Source of the DNA: Akebia trifoliata
Lineage: Eukaryota; Streptophyta; Magnoliopsida; Ranunculales; Lardizabalaceae
DNA: 64,000 nucleotides
Direction of reading: 5' to 3'
NCBI GenBank assembly: GCA_017979445.1
Contig: JADQWC010000432.1
Span: 62,001 to 126,000 of the forward strand
The number at the start of each line of letters is the position of its first letter. The first letter of the stretch is position 1. The notes under the pieces were generated by a model. It worked only from the letters and a program-made list of their open reading frames with translations, searched no databases and was not told the DNA's origin. Shown here in pieces: positions 1 to 11,960 of this stretch. Both the position numbers and the translations under genes were made by a program.

Positions 1-3000
1 AATTTAATTTTTGTCAATATTCAAATCTCAAGAACAAGGGAATAACCCTTTTTTTTTTTTAATTTTTTAATTTTTTTTAATTTTTTAACGAAACGTTCAC
101 GAACATGGTATTATCCATTTCTATATATAAATATAGCAAAGGTATTTAAAAAAAAAAATGTTTGACCAACAGACAATCATTCCAAAAGAACTGATAGTTC
201 CCTCAAATCATGGAAAAATAACAATCAATTGGGCAAAAGTTGGTAAAAAGAATCAGGAAAAATAAAAATATACTACTGCTTATGGATAATGCAAAAAAAA
301 AAAAAAAAAAAAAGTATTTTTCCTATATTAAAGAAATTTATAAATTTTCATATTAAATATAACATAAAAATATATCTTTTCAAAGCTTCGCAAATATGTC
401 GGAATTAATAAATCAAGGATTGAAAGAATCGTGAATTAATTGTAACTTTTTCAAAAGATCAGAGAATTGTATCACTATGAATATAACCCAATTCATGTTG
501 AGAAGCACTGTAAGAAAAAAAAAAAAAAATAACAACAAACCAAACTAGAAATAACCCGCTCCTCTTTTCATACTAACAGTAATCCCCATTGACTTTAGGT
601 TTATATTGAAACTTATCAGAGAAAAATAATAATATTATTATTATTATTGATAAAAGAACGAAAAATATTATTTCTTCTTAAAGACCAAAAAAAAAAAAAA
701 AAACGAAAAGTAATCTTGCACAAACCTGTAAACAGTTAGGATTCATGATGAGATAATCTCTTGTTTCCTACATTCAGGGGGAACAAGAGAATCAACAAAA
801 AAAAAAAAAAAACACGAACCAATGATGATTAACAATGATAAGGTTTGCAGGGTTTCATCAACATCTACATCTACCAAAAGAAAAAAAAAAAAACTTAACA
901 AATTTCTTCTTTGTCTCCTAAAGCCTAAAGGAGAGAGAATATTATTCGGAAACAAACACGGAGATTAACTGAAGAGAAGAATACGCAATCTCCATATATG
1001 TTACCGATTTTTAAGTAACTCAACCGACTCCCACCAGTTTTTCTCGTGGTCTCTCTGCCTCTTGCAAAAATAACTGACATAACTATAACTGCTCATTCCA
1101 TTAACTCAACAAATTAAAAATATACCACACCTTACAATTTACAATCCACAAGTCAAAACCCAATCTCTCTAAAACAAAGAAATTTGCAAAACAGTTCTTT
1201 GTAAAACTCTTAAAATGAGTCCGTTGATTGACTCATGATCCAACGATCAAAGTTTTAGCTTTTGACTTTTGGAATACTGTTTTAAAAATCAGATCAAACC
1301 AATGATCTTATAGGATTTTCGACTAATAAACCGTCACTTTTTTTTACTATTAATCCATAGTCACAAAATTCTCTGGAATAAGGGAATAACCCGTTAAATC
1401 AATTAATCTAGGAATATGATAATATTTTTATTTTTACTCTCGAAATTTAATTTTTGTCAATATTCAAATCTCAAGAACAAGGGAATAACCCTTTTTTTTT
1501 TTAATTTTTTTAATTTTTTTTAATTTTTTAACGAAACGTTCACGAACATGGTATTATCCATTTCTATATATAAATATAGCAAAGGTATTTAAAAAAAAAA
1601 ATGTTTGACCAACAGACAATCATTCTAAAAGAACTGATAGTTCCCTCAAATCATGGAAAAATAACAATCAATTGGGCAAAAGTTGGTAAAAAGAATCAGG
1701 AAAATTAAAAATATACTACTGCTTATGGATAATGAAAAAAAAAAAAAAAAAGTATTTTTCCTATATTAAAGAAATTTATAAATTTTCATATTAAATATAA
1801 CATAAAAATATATCTTTTCAAAGCTTCGCAAATATGTCGGAATTAATAAATCAAGGATTGAAAGAATCGTGAATTAATTGTAACTTTTTCAAAAGATCAG
1901 AGAATTGTATCACTATGAATATAACCAAATTCATGTTGAGAAGCACTGTAAGAAAAAAAAAAAAAAAACAACAAAACCAAACTAGAAATAACCCGCTCCT
2001 CTTTTCATACTAACAGTAATCCCCATTGACTTTAGGTTTATATTGAAACTTATCAGAGAAAAATAATAATAATATTATTATTATTGATAAAAGAACGAAA
2101 AATATTATTTCTTCTTAAAGACCAAAAAAAAAAAAAAAAAAAACGAAAAGTAATCTTGCACAAACCTGTAAACAGTTAGGATTCATGATGAGATAATCTC
2201 TTGTTTCCTACATTCAGGGGGAACAAGAGAATCAACAAAAAAAAAAAAAAAAACACGAACCAATGATGATTAACAATGATAAGGTTTGCAGGGTTTCATC
2301 AACATCTACATCTACCAAAAGAAAAAAAAAAAAAACTTAACAAATTTCTTCTTTGTCTCCTAAAGCCTAAAGGAGAGAGAATATTATTCGGAAACAAACA
2401 CGGAGATTAACTGAAGAGAAGAATACGCAATCTCCATATATGTTACCGATTTTTAAGTAACTCAACCGACTCCCACCAGTTTTTCTCGTGGTCTCTCTGC
2501 CTCTTGCAAAAATAACTGACATAACTATAACTGCTCATTCCATTAACTCAACAAATTAAAAATATACCACACCTTACAATTTACAATCCACAAGTCAAAA
2601 CCCAATCTCTCTAAAACAAAGAAATTTGCAAAACAGTTCTTTGTAAAACTCTTAAAATGAGTCCGTTGATTGACTCATGATCCAACGATCAAAGTTTTAG
2701 CTTTCGACTTTTGGAATACTGTTTTAAAAATCAGATCAAACCAATGATCTTATAGGATTTTCGACTAATAAACCGTCACTTTTTTTTACTATTAATCCAT
2801 AGTCACAAAATTCTCTGGAATAAGGGAATAACCCGTTAAATCAATTAATCTAGGAATATGATAATATTTTTATTTTACTCTCGAAATTTAATTTTTGTCA
2901 ATATTCAAATCTCAAGAACAAGGGAATAACCCTTTTTTTTTTTAATTTTTTTAATTTTTTTAATTTTTTTTAATTTTTTAACGAAACGTTCACGAACATG

Positions 3001-5931
3001 GTATTATCCATTTCTATATATAAATATAGCAAAGGTATTTTTAAAAAAAAAATGTTTGACGAACAGACAATCATTCCAAAAGAACTGATAGTTCCCTCAA
3101 ATCATGGAAAAATAACAATCAATTGGGCAAAAGTTGGTAAAAAGAATCAGGAAAATTAAAAATATACTACTGCTTATGGATAATGAAAAAAAAAAAAAAA
3201 GGTATTTTTCCTATATTAAAGAAATTTATAAATTTTCATATTAAATATAACATAAAAATATATCTTTTCAAAGCTTCGCAAATATGTCGGAATTAATAAA
3301 TCAAGGATTGAAAGAATCGTGAATTAATTGTAACTTTTTTCAAAAGATCAGAGAATTGTATCACTATGAATATAACCAAATTCATGTTGAGTAGCACTGT
3401 AAGAAAAAAAAAAAAAAACAACAACAAACCAAACTAGAAATAACCCGCTCCTCTTTTCATACTAACAGTAATCCCCATTGACTTTAGGTTTATATTGAAA
3501 CTTATCAGAGAAAAATAATAATAATATTATTATTATTGATAAAAGAACGAAAAATATTATTTCTTCTTAAAGACCAAAAAAAAAAAAAAAAAAACGAAAA
3601 GTAATCTTGCACAAACTTGTAAACAGTTAGGATTCATGATGAGATAATCTCTTGTTTCCTACATTCAGGGGGAACAAGAGAATCAACAAAAAAAAAAAAA
3701 AAAACACGAACCAATGATGATTAACAATGATAAGGTTTGCAGGGTTTCATCAACATCTACATCTACCAAAAGAAAAAAAAAAAAAAACTTAACAAATTTC
3801 TTCTTTGTCTCCTAAAGCCTAAAGGAGAGAGAATATTATTCGGAAACAAACACGGAGATTAACTGAAGAGAAGAATACGCAATCTCCATATATGTTACCG
3901 ATTTTTAAGTAACTCAACCGACTCCCACCAGTTTTTCTCGTGGTCTCTCTGCCTCTTGCAAAAATAACTGACATAACTATAACTGCTCATTCCATTAACT
4001 CAACAAATTAAAAATATACCACACCTTACAATTTACAATCCACAAGTCAAAACCCAATCTCTCTAAAACAAAGAAATTTGCAAAACAGTTCTTTGTAAAA
4101 CTCTTAAAATGAGTCCGTTGATTGACTCATGATCCAACGATCAAAGTTTTAGCGTTCGACTTTTGGAATACTGTTTTAAAAATCAGATCAAACCAATGAT
4201 CTTATAGGATTTTCGACTAATAAACCGTCACTTTTTTTTACTATTAATCCATAGTCACAAAATTCTCTGGAATAAGGGAATAACCCGTTAAATCAATTAA
4301 TCTAGGAATATGATAATATTTTTATTTTTACTCTCGAAATTTAATTTTTGTCAATATTCAAATCTCAAGAACAAGGGAATAACCCTTTTTTTTTATTTTT
4401 AATTTTTTTTAATTTTTTAACGAAACGTTCACGAACATGGTATTATCCATTTCTATATATAAATATAGCAAAGGTATTTAAAAAAAAAAATGTTTGACCA
4501 ACAGACAATCATTCCAAAAGAACTGATAGTTCCCTCAAATCATGGAAAAATAACAATCAATTGGGCAAAAGTTGGTAAAAAGAATCAGGAAAATTAAAAA
4601 TATACTACTGCTTATGGATAATGCAAAAAAAAAAAAAAAAAGTATTTTTCCTATATTAAAGAAATTTATAAATTTTCATATTAAATATAACATAAAAATA
4701 TATCTTTTCAAAGCTTCGCAAATATGTCGGAATTAATAAATCAAGGATTGAAAGAATCGTGAATTAATTGTAACTTTTTCAAAAGATCAGAGAATTGTAT
4801 CACTATGAATATAACCAAATTCATGTTGAGAAGCACTGTAAGAAAAAAAAAAAAAAAAACAACAAACCAAACTAGAAATAACCCGCTCCTCTTTTCATAC
4901 TAACAGTAATCCCCATTGACTTTAGGTTTATATTGAAACTTATCAGAGAAAAATAATAATAATATTATTATTATTGATAAAAGAACGAAAAATATTATTT
5001 CTTCTTAAAGACCAAAAAAAAAAAAAAACGAAAAGTAATCTTGCACAAACCTGTAAACAGTTAGGATTCATGATGAGATAATCTCTTGTTTCCTACATTC
5101 AGGGGGAACAAGAGAATCAACAAAAAAAAAAAAAAAAAACACGAACCAATGATGATTAACAATGATAAGGTTTGCAGGGTTTCATCAACATCTACATCTA
5201 CCAAAAGAAAAAAAAAAAAAACTTAACAAATTTCTTCTTTGTCTCCTAAAGCCTAAAGGAGAGAGAATATTATTCGGAAACAAACACGGAGATTAACTGA
5301 AGAGAAGAATACGCAATCTCCATATATGTTACCGATTTTTAAGTAACTCAACCGACTCCCACCAGTTTTTCTCGTGGTCTCTCTGCCTCTTGCAAAAATA
5401 ACTGACATAACTATAACTGCTCATTCCATTAACTCAACAAATTAAAAATATACCACACCTTACAATTTACAATCCACAAGTCAAAACCCAATCTCTCTAA
5501 AACAAAGAAATTTGCAAAATAGTTCTTTGTAAAACTCTTAAAATGAGTCCGTTGATTGACTCATGATCCAACGATCAAAGTTTTAGCGTTCGACTTTTGG
5601 AATACTGTTTTAAAAATCAGATCAAACCAATGATCTTATAGGATTTTCGACTAATAAACCGTCACTTTTTTTTACTATTAATCCATAGTCACAAAATTCT
5701 CTGGAATAAGGGAATAACCCGTTAAATCAATTAATCTAGGAATATGATAATATTTTTATTTTTACTCTCGAAATTTAATTTTTGTCAATATTCAAATCTC
5801 AAGAACAAGGGAATAACCCTTTTTTTTATTTTTAATTTTTTTTAATTTTTTAACGAAACGTTCACGAACATGGTATTATCCATTTCTATATATAAATATA
5901 GCAAAGGTATTTAAAAAAAAAAATGTTTGAC
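1..5931. repeat. Tandem array of a ~1.44 kb unit, four copies plus a stub
   Basis: Taking position 1 as the phase, units start at 1, 1444, 2885, 4338 and 5772, so the periods are 1443, 1441, 1453 and 1434 bp. The last copy stops after about 160 bp, at 5931, where unique sequence begins. Copies differ mainly in poly-A and poly-T length plus a few substitutions. Copies 3 and 4 share 'agcgttcgac' where copies 1 and 2 read agcttttgac and agctttcgac, and copies 4 and 5 share a T-run variant near their starts. No long ORF or known family was recognised. On the minus strand each unit has a splice-acceptor-like site, then a short ATG-containing stretch, then a donor-like site (about 715-770 in copy 1), which could be a duplicated 5' gene end. 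The array probably extends left of the window. Confidence 0.95.
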
Positions 5932-6771
5932 TAATGAATGATCCAATTTTTATTTTTATTTTTTATTATTATCTTTTTTAATATAAATAAAAATATTTAA
6001 AAAAAATACATATTTTTAAGGATAGGTTAATCATCTTCAATCCCTTTGATAAATTTTGTTATCCTAAAATTCAATCTTAATCTTCAGTCTTAAGAATGAG
6101 ATAGGATCTTTGAAGTAGAAGATGATGAGATTTATTCATAAAGAATTTTAGTGTTCTCTCCAAGAGATTAAGGAGACATTTACAACAATCGGATAAAGAT
6201 GAAGTCAAATAAATTAAAATTAATTTGCTATTGACATTAAAAAATTTGAAGATGATTAAGATTTTGGTTAGATTGAAAATGAGATTATTTAAGTTACTTT
6301 TTTGTTAGTCTATTAAATAAGAACAAATCAAAGAGGCATGTCATCAGTAATTTATTTGTTTTTGTTTTTTATGATGGGGGGTTTTGAACTCGTAGGCCCG
6401 ACTAGTAGGGGTGAAGCAATTGGTCTCTTTTAGCACCATATCTCACCCAAATCCCTTTGGTACATGTAATACCCAGAACTATAACAAGACAAGAAAGTCA
6501 TTTTAGGTGGTCAACTATGGGGTTTGAGCTTAAGACTTCTACCTTTTTGGAGGGATGCCTTGGTCATTATGCAACTCTCATTGTTTTCATGTCATTAATT
6601 TAAAGATATAAGATATCTCAGATACTCATTAAAATGAGTAGGAATGTCTAAATCACTCCCCCCACCCAAAAAAAAGGGAAGGGGGGGGGGGGAGGAGGAG
6701 GAGGTATCAAGGACAAAAGGGACATACCATTAGTTTGAAATATGTCAAAATATTCACCAAAAAATATATTG
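5932..6771. other. Intergenic, AT-rich, no gene seen
   Basis: This stretch holds T- and A-rich sequence, a G-run with GGA repeats near 6676-6703, and phrases that recur at 7300-7560 (for example 'gggcatac' next to 'tttgaaa'). The MITE that follows may therefore have inserted into an older repeat spanning about 6640-7555. No coding potential was recognised. Confidence 0.5.
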
Positions 6772-7294
6772 GACTGACTAGTTGCACACCACTAATTGTT
6801 TGGTTGCACACCAATCTTAAAAATCTTTTTATTTTATTTATTTTTTTTTATAAACCCTATTTTAACCTACTGCTTGCATTACAATACCTAACTTTTTAGG
6901 GTTTAAGTTTTATTTTAACTTGTAGTTTTGTATTTTTTGCTTGTGGTCTATTTTGATCATGTTTTGTGATTGATTTTGTTCATGTTCTCTTTGGCTTCAA
7001 CTTAATTAAGGCATTGATTTTCTAATTTTTGTTTAGAATTTAATCTGAACATGTGTATTTCAAGAGAATATAACTTTGTAAACATGGTTCTAAAATGAAA
7101 AATATATTTCTTGCAAAAATTACTACCTAGCAATAATTTCTTTGGGCATAGTTAGGGAAAACAAACAATATTTAAAAAAAGAAGTGCAACATTTTTTAAT
7201 TATTTTTGGAATGTAATCATCCAAATGAAGTACAAAGGGGAATTTTTAAGTGATGAAGTGCAATTGGTAATAGATGGTGTGCAACTAATCGGTC
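6772..7294. mobile_element. MITE with 20-bp terminal inverted repeats
   Basis: The left end GACTGACTAGTTGCACACCA is matched by the reverse complement of the right end, GACCGATTAGTTGCACACCA (18 of 20). The 523-bp interior has no ORF. No clear target-site duplication was found, so the superfamily is left open. Similar 'ttgcacacca' copies occur just inside both ends. Confidence 0.7.
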
Positions 7295-7634
7295 AAAAAA
7301 AATCGGAGATGGAGGGAAAAAATTGAGTGGCAACGAGGTTAAAGGGAACACATAAGGGGTATCTCAAATATGCATAAAAAATTTAGGGGAGGGAGAAAAA
7401 AATTGTGGGGGCATGCTATGAGTTTAAAATTTTAACGGGAGAGAAAAAAAATTCAGGGGGCATACCACGAATTTGAAAACATAAGGGCATATCAAATAAT
7501 CAAGGGACCTAAATTGAGGGGGTAGTTGTCTTATCTATCCTCTGGCTCCGCCTTTGGATTACACGAATGCCAATTTGAATGCATTCCTAATAAATAAATA
7601 AAAATAAATAAGGGTGGCGCTATTTGCACACACA

Positions 7635-7935
7635 CATTACTAGAAAAGAGACTTATACTGACGGTTAAATCCGTTGCTAAATCCTCACAATTCTGTCATA
7701 GAATATTATATCGACGGATAGGTTTTTCGTCGGCATCCGTTAGAGTTGGTTGCGTCGGTATTTGTTTTAGCAATGGCATAATAAAATTACCGTCGCCGTA
7801 TCCCTTATTTTATGGAGAAAATTTAATGTGGAAATTTGTTTTTCATTAGTTGTTTACATCTTTACCAACAGTATTATTTGTTGTCTCTATATGTTATACC
7901 GATAGATTTTGTAAGTCCGTCGGTATATGTAATTT
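7635..7935 (+). mobile_element. CACTA-type (En/Spm) terminal and subterminal region
   Basis: The start CATTACTAGAAAAGAGACTT is one base off the usual plant CACTA terminus. It is followed by dispersed 'actgacgg', 'tcgacgg', 'cgtcgg' and 'ccgtcggtata' motifs in both orientations up to about 7930. Subterminal repeats like these are bound by transposases of this superfamily. The matching right end is not certain. A weak candidate (gtagtg at 8037-8042) would give a 408-bp element without a matching 3-bp target duplication. Alternatively the end belongs to a larger element carrying the gene fragments that follow. Confidence 0.6.
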
Positions 7936-8084
7936 TGTTAAAAAAAAAAAAATTTGATATGCCAGCCCAGCCCCCACCCCACCCCATTGTAAATTCTCTC
8001 CTCAAATTCCTATTTTTGTGGAATTATTGTCTTGCTGTAGTGTCTACACCAATTATTGTTTTTCCTGTAATTAAAATCGGTACA

Positions 8085-9300
8085 CACCTCCAAGTCCAAC
8101 CCATCAATTGAACTATAAGATCTGAAATGAAAACGCCAACTAAGATTTAAACGCATGAATGTAAGCAGAAACCATTCAAGAAAGACATAGCTCATTCTTC
8201 CATGTGATAGAACTTCAGCATAATTGTAAAAAAATCAAAACAAAAGAATGGATCGATTACAAGCAACAACCAGATTCAGGAACAAATAGTTTGTCCCTCA
8301 GTGCTCACCTACTACCACTAACGATGAAATTCTTCCGTTTATTTGAAAAGGCAATAGCTCCCATATGACCAGTACCAACCCCAATACAGCACCTACTTTC
8401 ATGTTCCCATAATCTCACTTGTAATTTATAGAAGATAATAAACACGATAAATCAATTAAAGAAGGGAACAAGTCTCACCTATATGGTCACCACTCCAGAA
8501 AAAAAAAAAAGTTGTTTGGAAGATAAGCATAAGAATAAGAAAATATATCTTGATCATGTTTTCTCCAATCACAATTACCAACAGTAATCAACCGGTATAA
8601 TTGTCCAGTTTGCTTTTTGAGTTGTACCATGTGGCATATGTAATTGAAAACACTCAAAAAGCAATTGGAAATGATTAAATACACCAACTATGAATGCCTT
8701 GCGAGAGGAGATGAAAGAGAGAGACTCACACTATTGTCCTTACTTCTAGTTACAAGAAGTGTTCTTCCAGAATAATACAATTTCAGTATTGCCAGCCAAC
8801 ACATAGGAACATGACATGGATGCAAGGTCATGCACACGCACCTGCACATGGCAATACTTAGGTCAGGAATGCTCAAACACATCCATCCTGCACATAGAAG
8901 GATCAGACCAACAATTTGAGGGTCCATCAAAACGATCTCCAAGGCCAAAAATCTACCCAGTATCATATTAATTTCACCAATACCAACACATGAATGAATT
9001 TTATAAAACAATACCTGTTCCAGATTTGTAGCCACTACAAGAAACTTTTCCTCCTCACCCAAAAACTTCATATCCATAATCTCTTCATTGTAACCTACAA
9101 GCCTTCTGCTAAAATTTAACCCAAACGTTTCTTCCGGAGATTGTATCGAGGAATAGAATAGAAACTGCTAATCTACAGTGACACAGACCAACCCTTGTTC
9201 TAACGGTAAGAAAACAACAGCTGTAAAGCCCCTTTCCGAGTCTTCCTTATCTGAGGTGATAGTTACATTTGATGATTGCTGCTCAAATAGTCAAACTGCA
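8085..9300 (-). pseudogene. Broken fragment of UTP13/TORMOZ-like WD40 gene, introns kept
   Basis: UTP13 (TORMOZ in Arabidopsis) is a WD40-repeat subunit of the SSU processome, which matures 18S rRNA in the nucleolus. Minus-strand exons recognised from memory of the family are 9015-9300, containing FEQQSSNVTI, LVGYNEEIMDMKFLGEEEKF and VATNLEQ; 8730-8841, containing VRVHDLASMSCSYVLAG, TEIVL and SGRTLLVTRSKDNS; and about 8309-8412, containing RLWEHESRCCIGVGTGHMG and FIVSGSS. A trace of a fourth exon lies near 8085-8121. The breaks are an in-frame TAG in the first exon (VTVD*QFLFY), a small deletion with frameshift between TEIVL and SGRTLL, and loss of the rest of the gene. Retained introns argue for copying of genomic DNA, not of mRNA. 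It lies head-to-tail with the SHMT fragment. Confidence 0.85.
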
Positions 9301-9639
9301 CTGTTAACAAAACAAGTAAAATAAGTTCAATCAATATATTTCTTTCTAGATGATCCATGGAATTATGGAATTATGTGGACAACATGCAAGAGAGAAGCTC
9401 TCTCTATTGTTGATGTCATTCGCACCACATGTCAAACGTTTGTTGGGCAGTGAGCCAACACGTAAGAGGGCGTCAAGGGCGTGCGCCAAAAATTGTGTCC
9501 ATTTAGCATTTCTCTAGTTTTTGTCACTATGGCGCCAAACAAAGTGAGAAACTTTTAGGTGGATTACATGTAATTACAATGCACACACTTCTCAAAAACA
9601 TTTAAACAATGCTACGTTGCTCAGAAAGTTGGTACTTTC
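9301..9639. other. Spacer between two captured gene fragments
   Basis: The lower part (to about 9360) reads as intron upstream of the UTP13 exon. The rest shows no recognisable coding sequence. The SHMT homology breaks off at about 9640, so the junction between the two unrelated gene pieces lies in this interval. Confidence 0.5.
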
Positions 9640-10764
9640 CAATTCGAACACTTCCAGGAGCTAATGCATTACTGTCCCCAAACACAACATTTTTGTTCAT
9701 GGTGATGTTGCATAGGTCGCAAAGTTTCTCAACTTTGTTGCCTGCAACCAAACATTGGGAAAAAAGTTCAAGAAAATTCAAATTTCATGTCTGCATACAT
9801 CAAATTCAAGAAACTGAGGTCATTCTCTCACCAATCAAGCCAAGAGATCGAAGGTCCCATAAAACAAGGTGATTCTCAGTCCCACCAATGACAAGCTTGT
9901 ATCCCTTGCTTATCAGGTAGTTTCCAAGTGCAACAACATTGGCCTTGACTTGTTTGGCAAAAGCCTTGAACCCTGGAGTCATGGCCTGTTTTAACGCAAC
10001 CGCTAATGCACCAATCTAGTGATTGTGTGGGCCACCTTGGAGGGACGGAAAAATGGCAAAGTTGATATTGTCCTCAAGTCATACACAACATCCTCGGGTT
10101 GACTTTTCTTGACAGGCTTAGGGCTCTTCCTGTTGAAGATCATGCCAGTCCTAGTGTGACGGCCATAAATTCTATCACCTAGAGTTAGGTGTAAGCTCGC
10201 CCCAGAGTCACTTGGGAACACTCATGTAATACTATGTAAGGTTCACTATGAAGCCATATCAGCCCCATGCCAGGGCATATCTGTTAGCTTAGTGGCATTT
10301 TAGTAATAAGGGAGTATGATCGGCTTCCATTTTTTATATTTCCTTTTAGAAACCTAGGAAATGAATATTATACACATTGTAGGAAGGGTGTCTAGTGTTT
10401 CCCAATCCTTGGCCTACATTCACGTTGACTGAGGTCCTCAAGCCAAGCTACGTGGAGTTTCGCGTGCTATAGGATCATCTAGTGCTTGTAACACACATTT
10501 ATACTTTTATAACGTGTTACGCCGTGTAATTAATATTATATCAACAAAATTACCTCTGGACTTTGCCTTGTGTTGTCCTGTTATCTTGTTTACTTGCTAC
10601 ATTTGTGGTGTACGATCATTTTTACAGGCTTGCTTGTGGATTAGCACTCCTTGTGCCATACGACCTCACTTCGAAAGAACACAGACATGACACCCAAGCC
10701 CCCTCAAGCTTTTGTGGGTTGTGGTAGTGATAATGTCACAGTACTTGAACGGGTCTATAGTTTT
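9640..10764 (-). pseudogene. Broken fragment of serine hydroxymethyltransferase gene, introns kept
   Basis: SHMT is the PLP enzyme that interconverts serine and glycine with tetrahydrofolate. On the minus strand, 10694-10764 encodes PFKYCDIITTTTHKSLRG, the segment holding the conserved active-site region T-T-T-T-H-K. A solo LTR then interrupts the exon, and from about 10150 it continues [50 protein letters not shown] and [18 protein letters not shown]. An intron follows, with an exon [13 protein letters not shown] and [11 protein letters not shown] ending near 9640. The breaks are a one-base frameshift after VVYDL, TAG replacing the Q of PHNHQIG, the LTR, and loss of both gene ends. A processed copy is excluded by the retained intron. 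Confidence 0.88.
10155..10692 (+). mobile_element. Solo LTR inserted in the SHMT fragment
   Basis: A TG...CA-bounded block of about 538 bp begins TGTGACGGCC and ends CATGACA. It splits the SHMT exon between THKSLRG and GMIF. Flanks are cctag on the left and (c)ccaag on the right, a plausible 5-bp target duplication with one change. The interior has no pol or gag. The start resembles LTRs of Ty3/gypsy elements, but this assignment is from memory only. Confidence 0.7.
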
Positions 10765-11416
10765 CTGCAGGAAGCAAGATATATAAGACCGATGGGGTTG
10801 AAGTGGACACACTAGAATTCTAAAATAAAAATCAAAGATTGATCGGTGCCAATGTTGAAGCCGCCAAAATAACCAAGTCTAGAATTAAAAAATATGCATT
10901 AAGTTATTGATGTATTTAAAAGCCCCCCGTTGAAAATGGATGATTTTTAAGCCCTACTATGCCCTTTAATCGGTTCTTGTGAAACAGTCTTCGTTCTGCC
11001 AACCCACTTTGAACACTCACAAAGATAGGTCGCAAAACTAAATCTCTTCCAATAAAACACCTTACAAAACGAGAAAACATGAAAGGTTGTAAGGCTGAGA
11101 AAACATGTTGAAAAATTAAAAATGAGAAACCCCATCAAGAGGTACATCATGCACATCCATCAACTTCGAAGCCAACAACTGGTCTATCTCATAATCAATA
11201 GATTAGATCATATTGTGTGCGGTTAAACTTAAATCCATGCAGCATTCCTTCATAAGAACAATAATTCCACTACCCCATTGCCTGTTTGATGGTAAGCCAT
11301 GGGGCAAGTCTCCCAACAGATATACTCCATGTACCCACTTACTCAACACACACACTTTAGTAAACATGATTCTCTTTGCACACACCCCATAGCTTATGGA
11401 AGTCATTTCTTCCTCT

Positions 11417-11459
<43 letters not shown>

Positions 11460-11635
11460 TTCTTGTTCCTCTTCTTTACATCTAAAAAGATTTTAATGAG
11501 AGTTTTAAGTTTTGATCTTACTAATTTTTCTTAGCCTAACAACTTCTTATTTTTTCTTACTTTTTTTATTTTTTATTTTTATGTATTTATACATTTCATA
11601 GAAACTATCTAATTTTTCCACTCTTCTCTATATAG
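10765..11635. other. Intergenic, no gene seen; (CT)n at 11423-11455
   Basis: The first bases are intron upstream of the SHMT exon (acceptor CTGCAG at 10765-10770 on the minus strand). Beyond that I recognise nothing coding. The short open frames at 11203-11496 are products of the CT/GA microsatellite. Confidence 0.5.
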
Positions 11636-11960
11636 AGCTGCAAGATTCACCATTCCATGGTTGGGCTCCGATCATGCATCAGAAGACACATTATTGATGG
11701 GAGTAGATTATTATGAGGTAACTCATTTTAAATGAAACCCACAAATTTTGAATGTGGTAGGACGTCCATGTTTCAATCTGAGGGGAAGTTTTATGGTTTG
11801 AATTAACCTAAAACTCATCATTGTATGTTGTTTGCAGCAGACTGATGCAGAAAAGAGGTGTCTAGCTGCAAAAGGTAGTGTCCTAATCGATATCGGCAAG
11901 AAATCTCATATCCAGAACGCAATTATCGACAAAAATGCTCCAATTGGAGACAATGTGAAG
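11636..11960 (+). pseudogene. Broken fragment of ADP-glucose pyrophosphorylase large-subunit gene
   Basis: AGPase makes ADP-glucose for starch synthesis in plastids. Exon 11636-11717 encodes CKIHHSMVGLRSCI and, after a small deletion with frameshift, EDTLLMGVDYYE. An intron with GT-AG ends follows (11718 to about 11837). The next exon encodes TDAEKRCLAAKGSV, IGKKSHIQNAIIDKN and IGDNVK, ending at 11960 before 'gtcatg'. These match the C-terminal beta-helix region of the plant enzyme, closer to large-subunit forms as I remember them. Both gene ends are missing. It is the third unrelated, unprocessed gene piece within 4 kb and lies in opposite orientation to the other two. Confidence 0.85.

Noticed and set aside
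1..5931. The 1.44-kb array as a centromeric or rDNA spacer repeat.
   Set aside because: No rRNA genes, no short satellite period, and only about four copies ending in ordinary sequence.
7635..8042. A complete 408-bp CACTA element ending at gtagtg (8037-8042).
   Set aside because: The 3-bp flanks do not match (aca versus tct) and the right end lacks subterminal repeats; kept only as a possibility in the CACTA entry.
9026..9045. CACTACAAGAAAC looks like a CACTA transposon end.
   Set aside because: It is the reverse of coding sequence for KFLVVA in the UTP13 fragment, and no subterminal repeats follow, so the match is chance.
10171..10215. A minus-strand frame reading DSGASLHLT, like a copia protease motif.
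   Set aside because: It lies inside the solo LTR, in the opposite orientation to it, with no further gag-pol similarity; most likely chance.
11203..11496. Open frames with Arg-Glu or Leu-Ser repeats.
   Set aside because: They are translations of the (CT)n microsatellite at 11423-11455.
8085..11960. A Helitron as the carrier of the captured gene fragments.
   Set aside because: I found no convincing TC 5' end or CTRR 3' end with a preceding hairpin at an A-T site; it cannot be excluded without other copies.
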